A stretch of 64,000 bases of DNA from Pisolithus tinctorius (GCA_024663395.1 JANFAH010000002.1:4092001-4156000); one strand, 5' to 3'. Shown: positions 45,437 through 56,802, numbered from the stretch's first letter. Program-made: numbers and translations. The notes: a model not told the origin generated them from the sequence alone.

Positions 45437-45903
45437 TGACAGATATATCTATATGAAGTATACTCAGTCACATGCGAGTAGCAACAACGTCTAAATATTC
45501 ACCTATATGAAGTATACTAGGCATGAGGATAAGTAAAGTAAAGAAGAGGGTTAAGTGTGCATGCTCACCTCAGTTGTGCGTGAGTAGCGACAATGTCTGA
45601 GGTGACAAATCTACTGTGCGAGACTAAGTACTGTAGGTATTACAATACTGAAACCTGCAGATGTTGAATCCACAATTTACATGACAAGGGTGGTCTGTTC
45701 GAGACGCGCTACATTCTTTGTAAGTAATGAGAAATGCACACATAAGTGCAAGACACAATGAATACAATAGGCGCAAGGGCATGAAAGTTAATTGCGTGGT
45801 TAATAGTAATGTAAAGTGTGAAAGACTTAAAACAGAAAGTAATTCTCACGTCTCGGAGCAGATGCATTCAGAAAGGACTATGTATGACTTGCCAAATCTA
45901 ACA
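45437..45903 (-). repeat. Copia 5' LTR (intact)
   Basis: 467 bp, TGTTAGATTT...ATATCTGTCA on the minus strand. It preserves the uninterrupted target of the Gypsy insertion at about 45743-45755. Just inside it (minus strand) is GGTTACAAGCCCTGAGCTCC, a possible primer-binding site. Confidence 0.95.
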
Positions 45904-45908
45904 CACTA

Positions 45909-46262
45909 TACATACAGCATATCTAGTAGGGCACAGGGAATGGAATGAGAAAAGCAAGGGAGATCTGAGTCACATCCAGGCTTAATTCTGGGTGATTGCC
46001 TGATTGTTCCATCATCCAGTGACTAGTGTGTGCATGGGTTCAAATACTCCTGCACAACTAAGCAAAGATAACCTAAGCAGCAAGAGGTACATGTACACTA
46101 GAATAGAATGTGAGCAATCAATTGGAATATTTACAAGGTGAGATTAAGAAATGGTATTGTGCTAAATCTAATAGGGTATAGCACTTTGGAAGCATCAGCT
46201 GCAGGACAAGAGAAACATCTTGAAACAAAGAAGGGCATTGATGCAGGACAAAATTACTAGAA
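45909..46262. other. CpG-poor right flank of Copia, no gene
   Basis: No frame of note. The last ~90 bp resemble the 3' flank of the first DUF6534 gene (near 28.66-28.81 kb), marking the edge of the duplication. Confidence 0.4.
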
Positions 46263-48437
46263 TCACATCTCTCCCTCTCTTTGGGATTCTGCAGACTCAC
46301 CACATGCTGGAACAGTGGTGATATCTTCATGCATGTCAAAACACCTTTCACTATTCTTTGGATTCTCTACATTCCCAAGAAGTTGTGGCACATTTGGAAA
46401 GTGGATAGTACTGATGTGTAGATCAATCACAGCAGTGCCACCTGAGAGCTGGGATTGATTATGCTGACAGGTATTCAGCAATGCTAGAAGGGAGTTGGCA
46501 TAAACTATTCAATAGTAAGCTGGGGTGCCATATCCATGGTTTTCAAGACACAGGACTGACACTTTCCAATAATGAAGTCTAATCCTGTGGTCCACACATA
46601 GTGGTGATGAATGATCTGAAGGAAGTGTGAGAACAACATCACTACAACATGTCATACATACTGTGGTGAGCTCTGCAATTGCAACTAGTCTATAATGAAA
46701 TCAAGTCATGGTCGAAATCAAGAGGGAGCAGTCTTACAAAGTCAGAAGGCACCAGTTAATAGCATAGATGATAAGTGTCTTCAGGAGATGCTTAGTCCTA
46801 AGCAGAGTTCCTCAGGAATGAACCATCAAGGCAAACTGGAGTCACCTTGAGGATGTGGACTGTGAGCTACTTTTATACAAAAGTAAAGAGAGTGACAATG
46901 TAATCAGACCCTCAGACAGCATGTTGAGGGTCCAAAAGGGTATCACAATAGAAGACTAGGAATAACGACTTGTGAGCCAGTGCACCAATGTCTCTGTTAA
47001 CAAAACTACCTTGATCTGCACAACAATGTGGATCTCATTCTTGACAAACCTATGAGCAGAGATCAGTGTTTCAGTGGAGATGGCTGGACAGATAGGAGTA
47101 CATTGAAACAATCAGCCCTGCTTGTTGGTTAGAATGAGCCTCGCACAGTGGAAGAACAGCACAGACCAATTTCAAACCCTATTAAGACATTGTCAGAAAT
47201 TCTGCATGAGCAGTGCAATAAAAAAAACCCCTCTGAATTGAACCAATATTGATAAGATCTGTCATAGCTATGTCACTGGACAATATCTTCACTGTCACAG
47301 CGGAACATACTCACAATTGGGGTAGTCACCAACCACTTCAGTTGAGGGCAACAAACTGAATGGCAAATTCCGATTAACAAAATCTCCACACGGAGGCTCA
47401 ATATGACATACAGTAATATATTTTATGTGCAAAGAAACTAGTAATATTCAGTCAGTATGAGGGTCAACCCACATAAGGGAGTCGCTTACAATTGAACCAC
47501 AGCAATCACAAGTGACTAGAGTATGGTTAAATTTTATCATCAAGGCTCATGAGATGGAGGAGCGCACTCTTGCTAGAACTGATGCCTAAGCAGGAAAAAT
47601 ATTCAAAATCTGTCCTTTGTAGAAATTGGGGTACACATACTGAGAATGACCTGCCATAACTTATCAGCAGGATGCGGCTTTGAAATGGGTGGCATACGAA
47701 CCACACAGTATACACCATACTCGTCAGAACACCATAATTGGTTATCTGCAACGATTAAGCATCACAGTTACATGGAGCAAATGTGTCGGTTTCACCAGGT
47801 AGTAATACAACACATGACACACTAATCAGCCAATGTCAACCATCCAGTCTGAAGCACCAAGTACTCACTGAATGAGACATGTAGGGTATCAAGAATCCTG
47901 ACATTGCATGAGCAAATTGATGTTCTAGGATAGTCTAACTCACCATATGGCAGCAACCAGAAGCTTGATGGTCGAGGCATCCTCGAAGTAGTGCGTGTAA
48001 TAAAAATAAGTCTATGTAACCAGTAAGTAGAGCACTAGCCTGATCATTCTATTTAAAACGCCCCTGGAGAGTCGTTATACCATATAACCTTGACATGGAA
48101 TGAGGACATGACAAATCAAGCAAAGAAATACATCAGGAAAATTACTTTGATATGTAGCATAGCCACTAAGGTACACTGTCACCCATAGGCTTCATTGTGC
48201 TAGGTTGTCTCAGGCACACACTCTGTTGCACTATTGACATGTCAATTTAAGATGGGGAGTACAACACATCTGTCATATCAGGCAGTGGACTGTCATACAA
48301 CCATCACAGACTCACCAGCATGACAGTACAACATATAGCCCTCCAGAGCTACAGTAGTCTACATAGTCATTCCATATATTGAATCACACATTCATTGACT
48401 TGTGGGGTTGCGCAACACGATGGTAAAAAAAAAAAAA

Positions 48438-51400
48438 CTACTCCAATGCGACGAACATATCTAAGTCGATGTAAGAATTCACATAAAATGTGGCAGCCCT
48501 GTCCAGCACGTTGTCCGCTGACCAGTCTGCATTGATCTCCTTCCCGCATCGCGCTTGCAGGTGGCACGCGCGTACAATACGGTCGGCACTGATGATCGCC
48601 ACATTTGGGCGATGATGACGTGTCGAATGAGTGACAATGTACAGACCGGAGGCGGGATCACGGCGGTGGAGCGCTGTAAACCATTCAACGTAGACGAGGG
48701 GATGCGGATAGTTACCAAAGTAATCAGGAAGCTTGAATATGACCTGGACTTGAGCAACTCGCACACCTAGGGTTTCCAAGACCTCATCAGCGGAGGGATG
48801 CAAACCGGTGTGATATACATACTGTTTGGAACGAGGGGTGTAGAGCGTTGACACCCTTCCTCCAACACAAATGCGGTATCAAACCGAGCGGAGCAATCTG
48901 GCTTACGACCTCGACCAATGACCTTTGGCATAGCGCGAATTTTTTGCATACTCTCCTGATGGCCAGTGATGACGCTCGGGCCAGTCTCGACGTACAGATT
49001 GTGGTAGATGTCGAACCGATCTGATTCAGTCAATTGTACAGCTCGGTGTTGACCAGAGTATGAGGAGAGCCATTGTTCGAGTGCGGGAGTGAATTCAGCA
49101 GCTTTGTATTCGGCCTGAATATGGTCAATGGAAAGTCGGCTGCGAGAAGGGAACTTCGTCACTCTGTAGCAGGTATTGGCTGGTAGTTCTGCAGTCTACA
49201 TGAGTACATTGCAAGCATGAACATAAATCAATTTACCTGCAACCCGCCGAGCGGATGTGCCAAATACACTGACCCCAGTCGGAGCACGCACCCTTCCTCG
49301 ATCCTCACCCCATTCAGAATCAGAGTCACTGCTGCCAAAACATCCATCTTCCAGCGAGTCTGCGGACGAGGACTTCCTGAACTGCCTCCAAGCGAGGTAG
49401 GTGGACTTGTAATGGATAGCTTCTTGCCGCTGAAGCCACAACGCCATCTGCTCCACATAGTCACGCTTGTTACTCGCCCGATAAGCGTCTTTAGCGTAGT
49501 CTATGTGCAAACGCTCCGGGTACTCAGTATTGTAGCCATCTGCGCTGCCAAGCGCTCGTATAGAGGACACGTAGTGCAGAAGGGAATGGATCTTGGGGAT
49601 GTTGAAATCCTCTCGCACTTCGAGTTCGACGAGAACGTGCTTGTGGTCGTGGAACGAGTCAAGGCTGTCTTGCATAGCCTTTAGTGTCTTCTCCGTGTGC
49701 TGCTGTAACTGTGCGTAATAAAAGAAGTCCAGCAATGAGCGAGCGACAGCAAGGACACGCTCGTCAACAGCACCAGAAAGTAGACCCACGAATACCCTCT
49801 GCATCTCTTTGTGCTCTTTGCCGGTCCACTGCGAGACTGTTGATATTCCTTTTGCAAAGTGACGAAGAGCAGGGTATCGGGTGACGGTTCGGAAGCGCAC
49901 ATCAATCTCTTTCTCCCCAATAATTTTGATACACCACTGGAGTAGATGGTCGTGGAAGACGCCCTTGAGAAGTTGGTGGAGGATGTCGGGAGTGATGCAG
50001 GCGAAGATGTTGGTGAAGGGTAGGTCTTTCCAAAAAGGTTCGAACACAGCACGCAAACCTTCGTCATCAAACCTCCTAGACTGCCCATTCTTCCGCTTTC
50101 GCTGCAACGTTTTCAGTGTGTCAGCCATGCTGCGGCATGCCCATTCCCCGCGATCTCCTCGTTTATTTGATTGAACCAGACAGAGCGGACATCGACTCTC
50201 TTTGCTACAAGCTACCAAACATTGTTCAGGGAAGTCCGCAACATAGGCAGCAAGTATCGGATGGACTCGACGCAGACAACCATCGGCACAGATCATGACC
50301 TCGCCATTACGACCGGCGTCACCTAGAGGTCGAAGGAGCAGCGACATGGCATGATGGAAGAGGCGATATCCTGCCAGCGATCGGGTCTTTTTCTCAAAGC
50401 ACTCAAGTTTGGAGATGGGTAAGTAGCCTATCAATGTCGTCGCATGTGCGGAAACTTGTCGTCTGACATCCTTTGATATGTTTCCTATTGTCAGGTACAC
50501 GGGCCATGCTTTCTTATCCCCACTGAACATCGACAGGGAGGTCTTGTCCAACGACAAGATGACAGGTGCGACCGTAGCGCCGGCAGGCAATTTTCCCTGT
50601 ACGATGGAAGTCTTGTTAGGCTCACTCGGCCCAAGCTTCAGAGGTAAGCACTCGCCTGCACATCCCACCACCAATTAGCTGTCCACATTTCATCATAGAT
50701 ATGATTTGTGCCTTTGGAATCCGTGTATGCACGCTCAGGGCTGTATGCCATAGCATCCCGGAAGGCCGGGTTACCGATGAGTTCCATAACACACTCGACT
50801 GGATCTCTACGCCACAGCTCGACCTGTTCCTGTCTCCAGCTTCCGTCTTCAGTCACAGCGTCTCCCACCACATCTATCATTTCGCAAGTCCACGCCGGGC
50901 CAGTTTGAAGTGAGTCCACATATTTGAGGAAGGCACGCGCGCTGCTGAAACTGACTCCACTTTCACGAACCTGGTGTCAAGCAATGGTAATGTCATTATC
51001 TTCTAGAGCGGTGAGTGTGCCGATACATACAAGTGAGAGTTTTAAAAACTCATCGATCTTCGTCTGACCCATGTTTTTCATCAGAAAGCGGGCCAGGTCC
51101 CACTCGTTCTCGTTCTGAAAAGGAGCCCACTGATTATTGTTGTTTTTTTGTTCAGTTTTCTTCATTTCCTCGAACGCTGTTGCACGTGAGCCCAAGATTC
51201 GAGCGGCGAATCCTGCGTACTGCTCGATGAAGCGTCCGTCACCGGCTGGTGAAGAACCATCCTCGACGTCTTCAACTGATGCGTGTCTAGGCAGAGGATC
51301 GAGATGTTCAGGTTCAGCGCGAGGCTGAAACTGCTGTACCAAGGATCCTTCCAGAAGATCGAGCCCATCATCGCTAGGCTCGTAGTGCCAGTCAGATGCA

Positions 51401-51588
51401 AGGTTTGGCGTGTACTCTAACTGACCATCATCAAGCTGATGGTCTTCGTCAACAGATGCAGTGCTCGCAGTGCGCTCCAGGACTTGCTTCCATTGCTGTT
51501 GGCAGGCAGCCGACTGGGAAATGTGCCGCTTGATGCCCGCAACAGTGGAAATGGTTTTCAAGCAGTAGTCACAGCGATGGGTGGCCAT
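48438..51588 (-). CDS. Plavaka-family transposase
   Basis: Start MATHRCDYCLKTISTVAGIK is a C2H2-like zinc finger (C..C...H), usual at the N-terminus of this family. Exon 2 has YVDSLQTGPAWTCEMI and YDEMWTANWWWDVQ. The core follows: APVILSLDKTSLSMFSGDKK, PVYLTIGNISKDVRR, ICADGCLRRVHPILAAYVAD, ITPDILHQLLKGVFHDHLLQ, HSLLHYVSSIRALGSADGYN, TEYPERLHIDYAKDAYRASN. The C-terminal part has HPLVYVEWFTALHRRD and NVLDRAATFYVNSYIDLDMF. Introns are short; one (about 50.59-50.65 kb) appears to use a GC donor (CAG|GCGAGT). One junction near 48.85 kb is unresolved and could be a frameshift. It should bind the terminal repeats and cut and join DNA in the nucleus. Confidence 0.9.
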
Positions 51589-51733
51589 GGTGAGGTACAC
51601 TGTTTCATCTCGTCTGCTGAGGTTACTTGCTAACAGTCTGACAGCTACTATAACTGTGACATGTCTCAATATCAACGATCCATCGGACAAGCTGATCATT
51701 GGACAGTGAGTGCCAAGATGACACTGTTTGGCT

Positions 51734-51734
<1 letters not shown>

Positions 51735-51765
<31 letters not shown>
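51735..51765 (+). repeat. 31-nt poly-T tract between the two Plavaka genes
   Basis: An uninterrupted run of T lies in the intergenic region separating the divergent starts at 51588 and 51944. It could be a nucleosome-depleting element. Confidence 0.9.
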
Positions 51766-51766
<1 letters not shown>

Positions 51767-51943
51767 ATACAAATATCACCTGCAATCGTCCTATCGTCCT
51801 TGCGCTGACACGCTCGCGTTTTCTTCATTGATCCCACCAAACAAGACCATACCCGCATGCTGGATATAAGGAGTGAGTACGGAACCAGTAGTACCCACAT
51901 AATTGTTGTTCACGCTCTCAAGTTTCAGCTACTTGCACACACA

Positions 51944-53851
51944 ATGCAACCTTCTGCCAAAAGCCGGCATGTGCATGACAAAGAGAACCACGACGGTAAG
52001 TTATCTTAATTTTTAAATCGGTGAGGTTGGTGCTAATCACACAGGATAGAACCCTCTCGTGGGCAGATCCGCCGGGCATCGGAAAAACAGCAGCAGCTGG
52101 TCGATGAGCAGCATGCAGCTGCTCAGTGGCGGGACACCAAAGCCCGAAAGGAGCGCGCGCGCGAGCGCCTCCGTCAATTGGCCAACATTGGAAGTGAGAA
52201 TGAAGATGAAGGGGATGCAGATAACGACGAGGAGGGCATGTTCGACGCCGACAAAGATGATGACAATGCCAGTGACACTCAGGCACAACAGTATATTCTA
52301 GTTGTGTTCGTGCCCGTCTGACTTACTGTGTTTTAGTTTGCCAGCCGCGTTGTGGCTACTAAACTTAGTGGTGCGAGCAAGCAACCACTGACGTTTCGTA
52401 ACAACAAAGTACCAAGGACCCCACGTATATCAGCTACAGCCATAGAGGCTCTCGAAGTAAGTCCAACTCCGTCGCTTTCGCATCATGTCCCCTAACCCCT
52501 GCCACAGGCCCTGATGGCTTCGGACAGCGACACGGATGATGAACACCACACCATCACTTCCATCGCATCGTCTGAAGTGGAGACTGTGAAGCAGAAGAAG
52601 GCGAGGGATAAGCACAGTGCAGAGACCATTACACGTGAGCCCGAGACCGTGAAGAACGCTATTGAACAGTAAGTCTATTGTCTACCGCATTGTATCATGC
52701 TTACGTGCGTTGGCCATTGGAGTGCGGGGCCGAAGAGGCAACGTGAGATAGGTGTTGAAGATGTCAACCCGACAACTGTGAAAGCCCAAAAGCTCACCGA
52801 TCACGAAGGTCGCCCCCATGCCAAGGACTATGATGATGTGACCCAAGAATTCATGACCGCAGCAATTGGAGACTATCGCGCACGCCTATGTGCCCAATCC
52901 CCTATGCCCGACCATGGCCAAGAGACTGCGCTGTTGGCAGCCTCTTGGACGAGAGCCTGTCAAGTGACTGGGGTGAAACTTGCTTGGACCCCCGACTTAT
53001 CTAAACTCGTAAGTGGCCTCCTATGACTGGACAAGTGGGATAGTCACTGGTCACCCGTTGATATACTATAGATCACCAGCCGCGGTTCGCAAGTCCGTGG
53101 TGAGCTCAAGACGAAGCTTCGCCCACTGGTTGAGGCTATGTTTGGCTTCCACAGTAGCCAAAGCAAGTCGGCGATCCAGAAGAATCGGGCTTTAGCAGAG
53201 TCGCTCAAAGAAGGTACAAATTTTGCATTCAAGGCGAGTGGTTTTTTATACATTGTCAAGACAATTGTTGTGACGTGCGGCTGCATACTGTTTAGTACAT
53301 GTCGCCAACAGAAGAGAATCGACGTGGGTTTCTGAAAGCGCCACTCATTCAAAAAATCATCAACATGATGTGGTTCGCAAACAAACACGACGAGGGTGTC
53401 AAGTTCCCTGAACATTTCAAGCCATTCCCGTACCCAGCGCTGGCGCTTATCCTCACAGCGGTATGTCACCCCTTGTGACATGTTGTATTAAGACTGACCG
53501 TGCAGATTGAGTGCTGTATTGATGAGTGGGCAACAGGGCAACGGGGGGATATATCCTTCACCACGCAAGAATATCGTTCCGTCTTCGAGTCGTACCTGAA
53601 GTGCCTTCAAGATTTCGACGATGCCACTAAGGAGGTTGGCATCTTACCAGCCATATGTTCTAAGATATATGCCATTGGCCGGTGCATGCTTCCATACATT
53701 AAGGTGCATCATAACTAATTCTATGAGTAGTGTTCACTCAGGTGCCGGCACGCTCACGACGGAGTCCCAGTGCAAGGTTTCGGCGCGCATCATTGCGGCT
53801 GCAATCAAGGAACATGAGGATGGGTCAACAACAGAGGATGAGTCGGATTGA
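51944..53851 (+). CDS. DUF6532-like protein carried by the Plavaka element
   Basis: Start MQPSAKSRHVHDKENHDG, then an intron. The N-terminal half is charged and disordered (QIRRASEKQQQL; EDEGDADNDEEGMFDADKDD). Further exons give DYDDVTQEFMTAAIGDYRAR, VTGVKLAWTPDLSKL, RGSQVRGELKTKLRPLVEAM, MMWFANKHDEGVKFPEHFKP, PYPALALILTAIECCIDEWA, TTQEYRSVFESYLKCLQDF. This series is what I know from basidiomycete DUF6532 proteins; function is unknown. At least six introns. The final exon could be read in either of two frames; the acidic ending (AIKEHEDGSTTEDESD) is chosen. Lying wholly inside the transposon, it may be an accessory transposition factor. Confidence 0.65.
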
Positions 53852-54313
53852 GGTTAAACCATAGCTACCACTTGCCTACTACTGTACATGTGTCGTCTTC
53901 GAAATATACTTCGAAATATACTGCCTTTTGGTGCAATTGGGGTGTGGAGTGATGTATATGCTATGTTACCTGGGGTTCAGTATAGCAAAGTGATAGATGG
54001 TATGTTCTACTAGATAGCCTTGCAAGCACACATAGCATGATGTTACACAGTAACACCCTTGTACTATTCAAGCTATGGTATGCTATGTAACATTGTATAA
54101 TGACTATATTGACTACATAATGGGGACTTGTCAATACAGCTATTCATGCAACATAACCTATATAGCACTACATTCTCAAGTGAATTTTTCCTGATGTACG
54201 TACATAACGGCAACCAAACCGCCAATGAGGATAGAACCTACAGCAAAAAAATTAGCAGACAAGAATGTGTTTGTCTATGACAGGCCTTCACCAAATCCCT
54301 CCAGGTGGCCCAT

Positions 54314-55210
54314 TTCGTTTGGGTAATTTGTATGAGGCGAACTTGCTGCAGGGTGTGGACTTGAAGAAGCGATCAAGTGTGAAGAGGGCGTATTGATCTG
54401 AAAGTGGAACAATCTAGCCCTTTGTTTTATAGGTTGAAGAATCGGTAAAGCGAAATCCATCTATCCCGGTACGATCAGATCTTGCCCACATATCGATCCC
54501 GCCTGGACCGTGAACACCATGACCGACCCCAATGCAAGATTCGTAAAAAAAAATATGACAGCCTACTTTTGAATAAGGAAAAATATACATCCATGGCGAG
54601 TGTAAGCCGAATCACCTGCCAACCGTGACAATTCAGGTGCATTGTTGTATCCAACTCCTTGACCACAGGCAGAAGCGGTCAGAATGACTTCAAGACGATC
54701 GCCTATGGCGGCCCCGGATTCCCGAATTCGAATCGCCGACATCGCGCCGTGGTCCAACACGCCGTCGACTATCATACCTACTTCTTGCGTCATCGCCCTG
54801 TACGCCCTCATTTGTCCATGCAACTCCCAGAAAACCGGGGCACACGTGAAGCGTCCCAGCACACCCTCCGACCACCCCACTCGGTAGTACATGCCGGTTC
54901 ACCCGTGACACCGCACGGCGTCCTCCGAGGTCTTCATCTTTCTCCAATTTCAGTTTGTACACCTGTGCAGATATGCCGGGGTTCAGCGCTTCACCAAGGA
55001 TGCAGTGTCCATTTTTTACGTACGCAAACCAATTGGAAGACATTCCGGTATATCCTGCCCTTGTCATCCTGAGATTCCTGTGGAGGTGTTCAGTATTTTT
55101 TGTCCCAGGTTGAAAGCTTCTGGGCCTAAGTATCATTCCTATACTAAGCAATATAGGTAGTGAGATTTTGGAACGCCACAATTCAGAATATGAGAAAGCA
55201 CACGTCCTCA
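54314..55210 (-). pseudogene. 5' flank of DUF6534 copy 2 with unrecognised coding-like frames
   Basis: Minus-strand frames around 54.66-55.03 kb read CILGEALNPGISAQVYKLKL, EKDEDLGG and then, in another frame, APVFWELHGQMRAYRAMTQE and AIGDRLEVILTASACG. A part is shared with about 31.10-31.33 kb upstream of the first DUF6534 gene, where it is frameshifted. This suggests a duplicated neighbouring gene, probably decayed. I do not recognise the family. Confidence 0.3.
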
Positions 55211-55229
55211 ATCCTAGGCACCAATTGCA

Positions 55230-55974
55230 TTAGAATGACGGGTCATACAAGCCTCCATTCTGAATGAAACTTATCCCCCAGACTTGGGCAACCACCCAGC
55301 GCCGAGTGGGGACTGGCCAGAAGAGGGTGGCACTCGAATTGACCTTGACCACCGGCGAATACCAACAGAGCCACTTCACGACATGCTCAAAAAGAACTAA
55401 TCCTGTTCTGAAGAAGGGATAGTTGCCAGGCACTTCATGGATTTCTCAACTTTGCCTACATCAGACGAAGACGGGGAATAAGTAGGCTCCGCTTACATTG
55501 GAAATGGATTAGTAAAGCTGACGTAGGGAACAGCGGACTATTGGGAGACCCAGGGGGAGGGGGGTATCCGCACACAGGGGGAGTGGGCAGGTCACCGCGG
55601 TCATAACTGGCCAATGACTAGACAGGACAATGTAATGCAGGGTAAAAGTACTTACCCTCCAAGGGTTATAATGAACAAGAACTAAATCACGGAAACAGAA
55701 CTTACTCAGATTGAAACACTGAGGAAAAAGGCTGAACCCTGAGTGTGTGGAAGACGTGATCGGTCTTGAAACGAGGACAGGCAGCACGTGCAGGGACAAC
55801 GAAGTCCCGCTGGGTGCGTAAATGGAACGTAGTCTTTGTACATCCTGTGCCCACGAATTGGAAAGCAATGGATCACACCGGGAAACCGTTACCGAAGCAT
55901 TGTCACCAAGTCAAACAGGACCACCGGTTTCTGTGATGGTAGGACTTACCGACGAGGAAAAGGACGATCGTCAT
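55230..55974 (-). CDS. unrecognised spliced gene, tentative
   Basis: A possible start at 55974 encodes MTIVLFLV followed by a clean GTAAGT donor. After a CACAG acceptor the frame continues GCTKTTFHLRTQRDFVVPA, RAACPRFKTDHVFHTLRVQP and ends at another GTAAGT. A downstream open frame (55433-55230) has TGLVLFEHVVKWLCWYSPVV and LFWPVPTRRWVVAQVWG. Whether these belong together is unproven. The short hydrophobic start suggests a signal or anchor. It would be divergent from SDHAF3. Confidence 0.3.
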
Positions 55975-56211
55975 TGCAGTGAGTTGTAATGAGCCCTACC
56001 AAATATAGAAAAAAAACGTGACACAGCGTGACATTGCATGAGTTTCCTATTTTTCCGACAAATACCCGCACGCGGTGTTGGTTCGGTCAGCAACATACTT
56101 CCGGTTGACTGACTACAAAGCCACAAACCAGAAAACCCCACACCTTTGGAGTTCTGGATCATCGCACTATTCATCTCTGGCAACGTCCAATCATTGACCC
56201 GAAGTCGCCAG

Positions 56212-56802
56212 ATGCAAAGGACTTGTAGGCTACTTGCGGAATCTCTTGCCGCAAGGCCCTCCCTGGACCTTCGCAGGGTAAGCGCGACCTTATACCCGCC
56301 AATACCGTACGTCTTTTCGAAGAGCGACAGTGCAACGAAAACTCGTTTACCCGTCGATGAAGCCTTTACCGCAGGTTACTGCGGGCACATAGGAATCTTC
56401 CCCGAGAGATGCGTTCTCTCGGGGACAGATATGTCAAGGCAGGTCAGGGGTCTCTATGCCATTGTTCACCCCCATCGCGCTCATAGAAACAGAATTTCGA
56501 CTCCACAGGGAAGTTACTAACCCAGTACACGTAATGGGCTTCCTCACACAGTGGAAGAGATACCTGGACGAGCTACCACGGGACCCAAGCGCGAAGAATT
56601 TCAAGAAGCTCGATTCCACAATCTTCGAGAAGGTATGTCTCTCATTCTGCTTTTAGAGAGTCCGGAACTGTCGAACCCACCTATGTACATGGTTTAGATG
56701 TCTCCGGAGCAATTGAGTCAGTTGTACGAATTGATGCACGCGACAAGAGGCGTTTGGAAACCAGTATCAAGTGAGAACGGGGTCGAGGATTCTAGGTCGT
56801 AG
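56212..56802 (+). CDS. SDHAF3: succinate dehydrogenase assembly factor 3 (Sdh7/Acn9)
   Basis: About 139 residues from four exons: MQRTCRLLAESLAARPSLDL as a likely mitochondrial leader, then PPIPLYRRLLRAHRNLP with the LYR motif at residues 33-35, EMRSLGDRYVKAEFRLHREV, TNPVHVMGFLTQWKRYLDEL, and MSPEQLSQLYELMHATRG. Intron placement restores the family sequence at each joint (CC|GTACG...AAG|CTTTACCGC; GCAG|GTCAGG). SDHAF3 is a matrix LYR protein that protects or helps fit iron-sulphur clusters into the SDH iron-sulphur subunit of complex II. Cyanase lies 220 bp downstream on the same strand. Confidence 0.92.

Larger units (their letters stand above)
31806..45903 (-). mobile_element. Ty1/Copia LTR retrotransposon with nested insertions
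   Basis: The element reads right to left: 5' LTR 45903-45437, gag, protease-integrase-RT-RNase H, polypurine tract, 3' LTR 39021-31806. LTRs start TGTTAGATTT and end ATATCTGTCA on the minus strand. Both are exactly 467 bp once the Gypsy insertion is removed from the 3' LTR (31806-32120 plus 38870-39021). CACTA flanks it at 31801-31805 and 45904-45908. The polypurine tract GAGGGGGAG abuts the 3' LTR. It also contains copy C of the 1.8-kb element at 42591-44445. Several in-frame TGA codons and an altered RT motif show that it is dead. Confidence 0.95.
48131..54196. mobile_element. Plavaka (CACTA-like) DNA transposon, 6,066 bp
   Basis: The termini are CATCAGGAAAATTACTTTGA... and, inverted, CATCAGGAAAAATTCACTTG..., an imperfect terminal inverted repeat of about 27 bp. 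The flanking duplicate is TA (48129-48130 and 54197-54198); the undisturbed paralogue at 30703-30716 (AAATACGTACATAG) is the empty site, so the borders are exact. The right subterminal zone repeats TATGCTATGTTAC/GTAACAT-like words. It carries two divergent genes: the transposase (minus) and a DUF6532-like gene (plus). Both frames are largely intact and keep normal CG content, so the insertion looks comparatively young. Confidence 0.93.
46263..54313 (-). pseudogene. second DUF6534 copy, split by the Plavaka transposon
   Basis: Collinear with the intact gene at 28812-30822: the 3' part is 46263-48130 and the 5' part, from an ATG at 54313, is 54197-54313. The C-terminus (LNTCQHNQSQLSGG) and the exon ITNYGVLTSMVYTVW are recognisable but mutated. 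Exon 1 has a TAG at the place of a tyrosine codon (GFGEGLS*TNTF). The 6-kb Plavaka element sits in intron 1, six bases into the donor side. The 3' part has lost most CG dinucleotides compared with the intact copy; the 5' part has not. Confidence 0.85.

Noticed and set aside
46020..46060. GGTTCAAATAC, resembling a tRNA B box
   Set aside because: No matching A box, acceptor stem or anticodon arm nearby.
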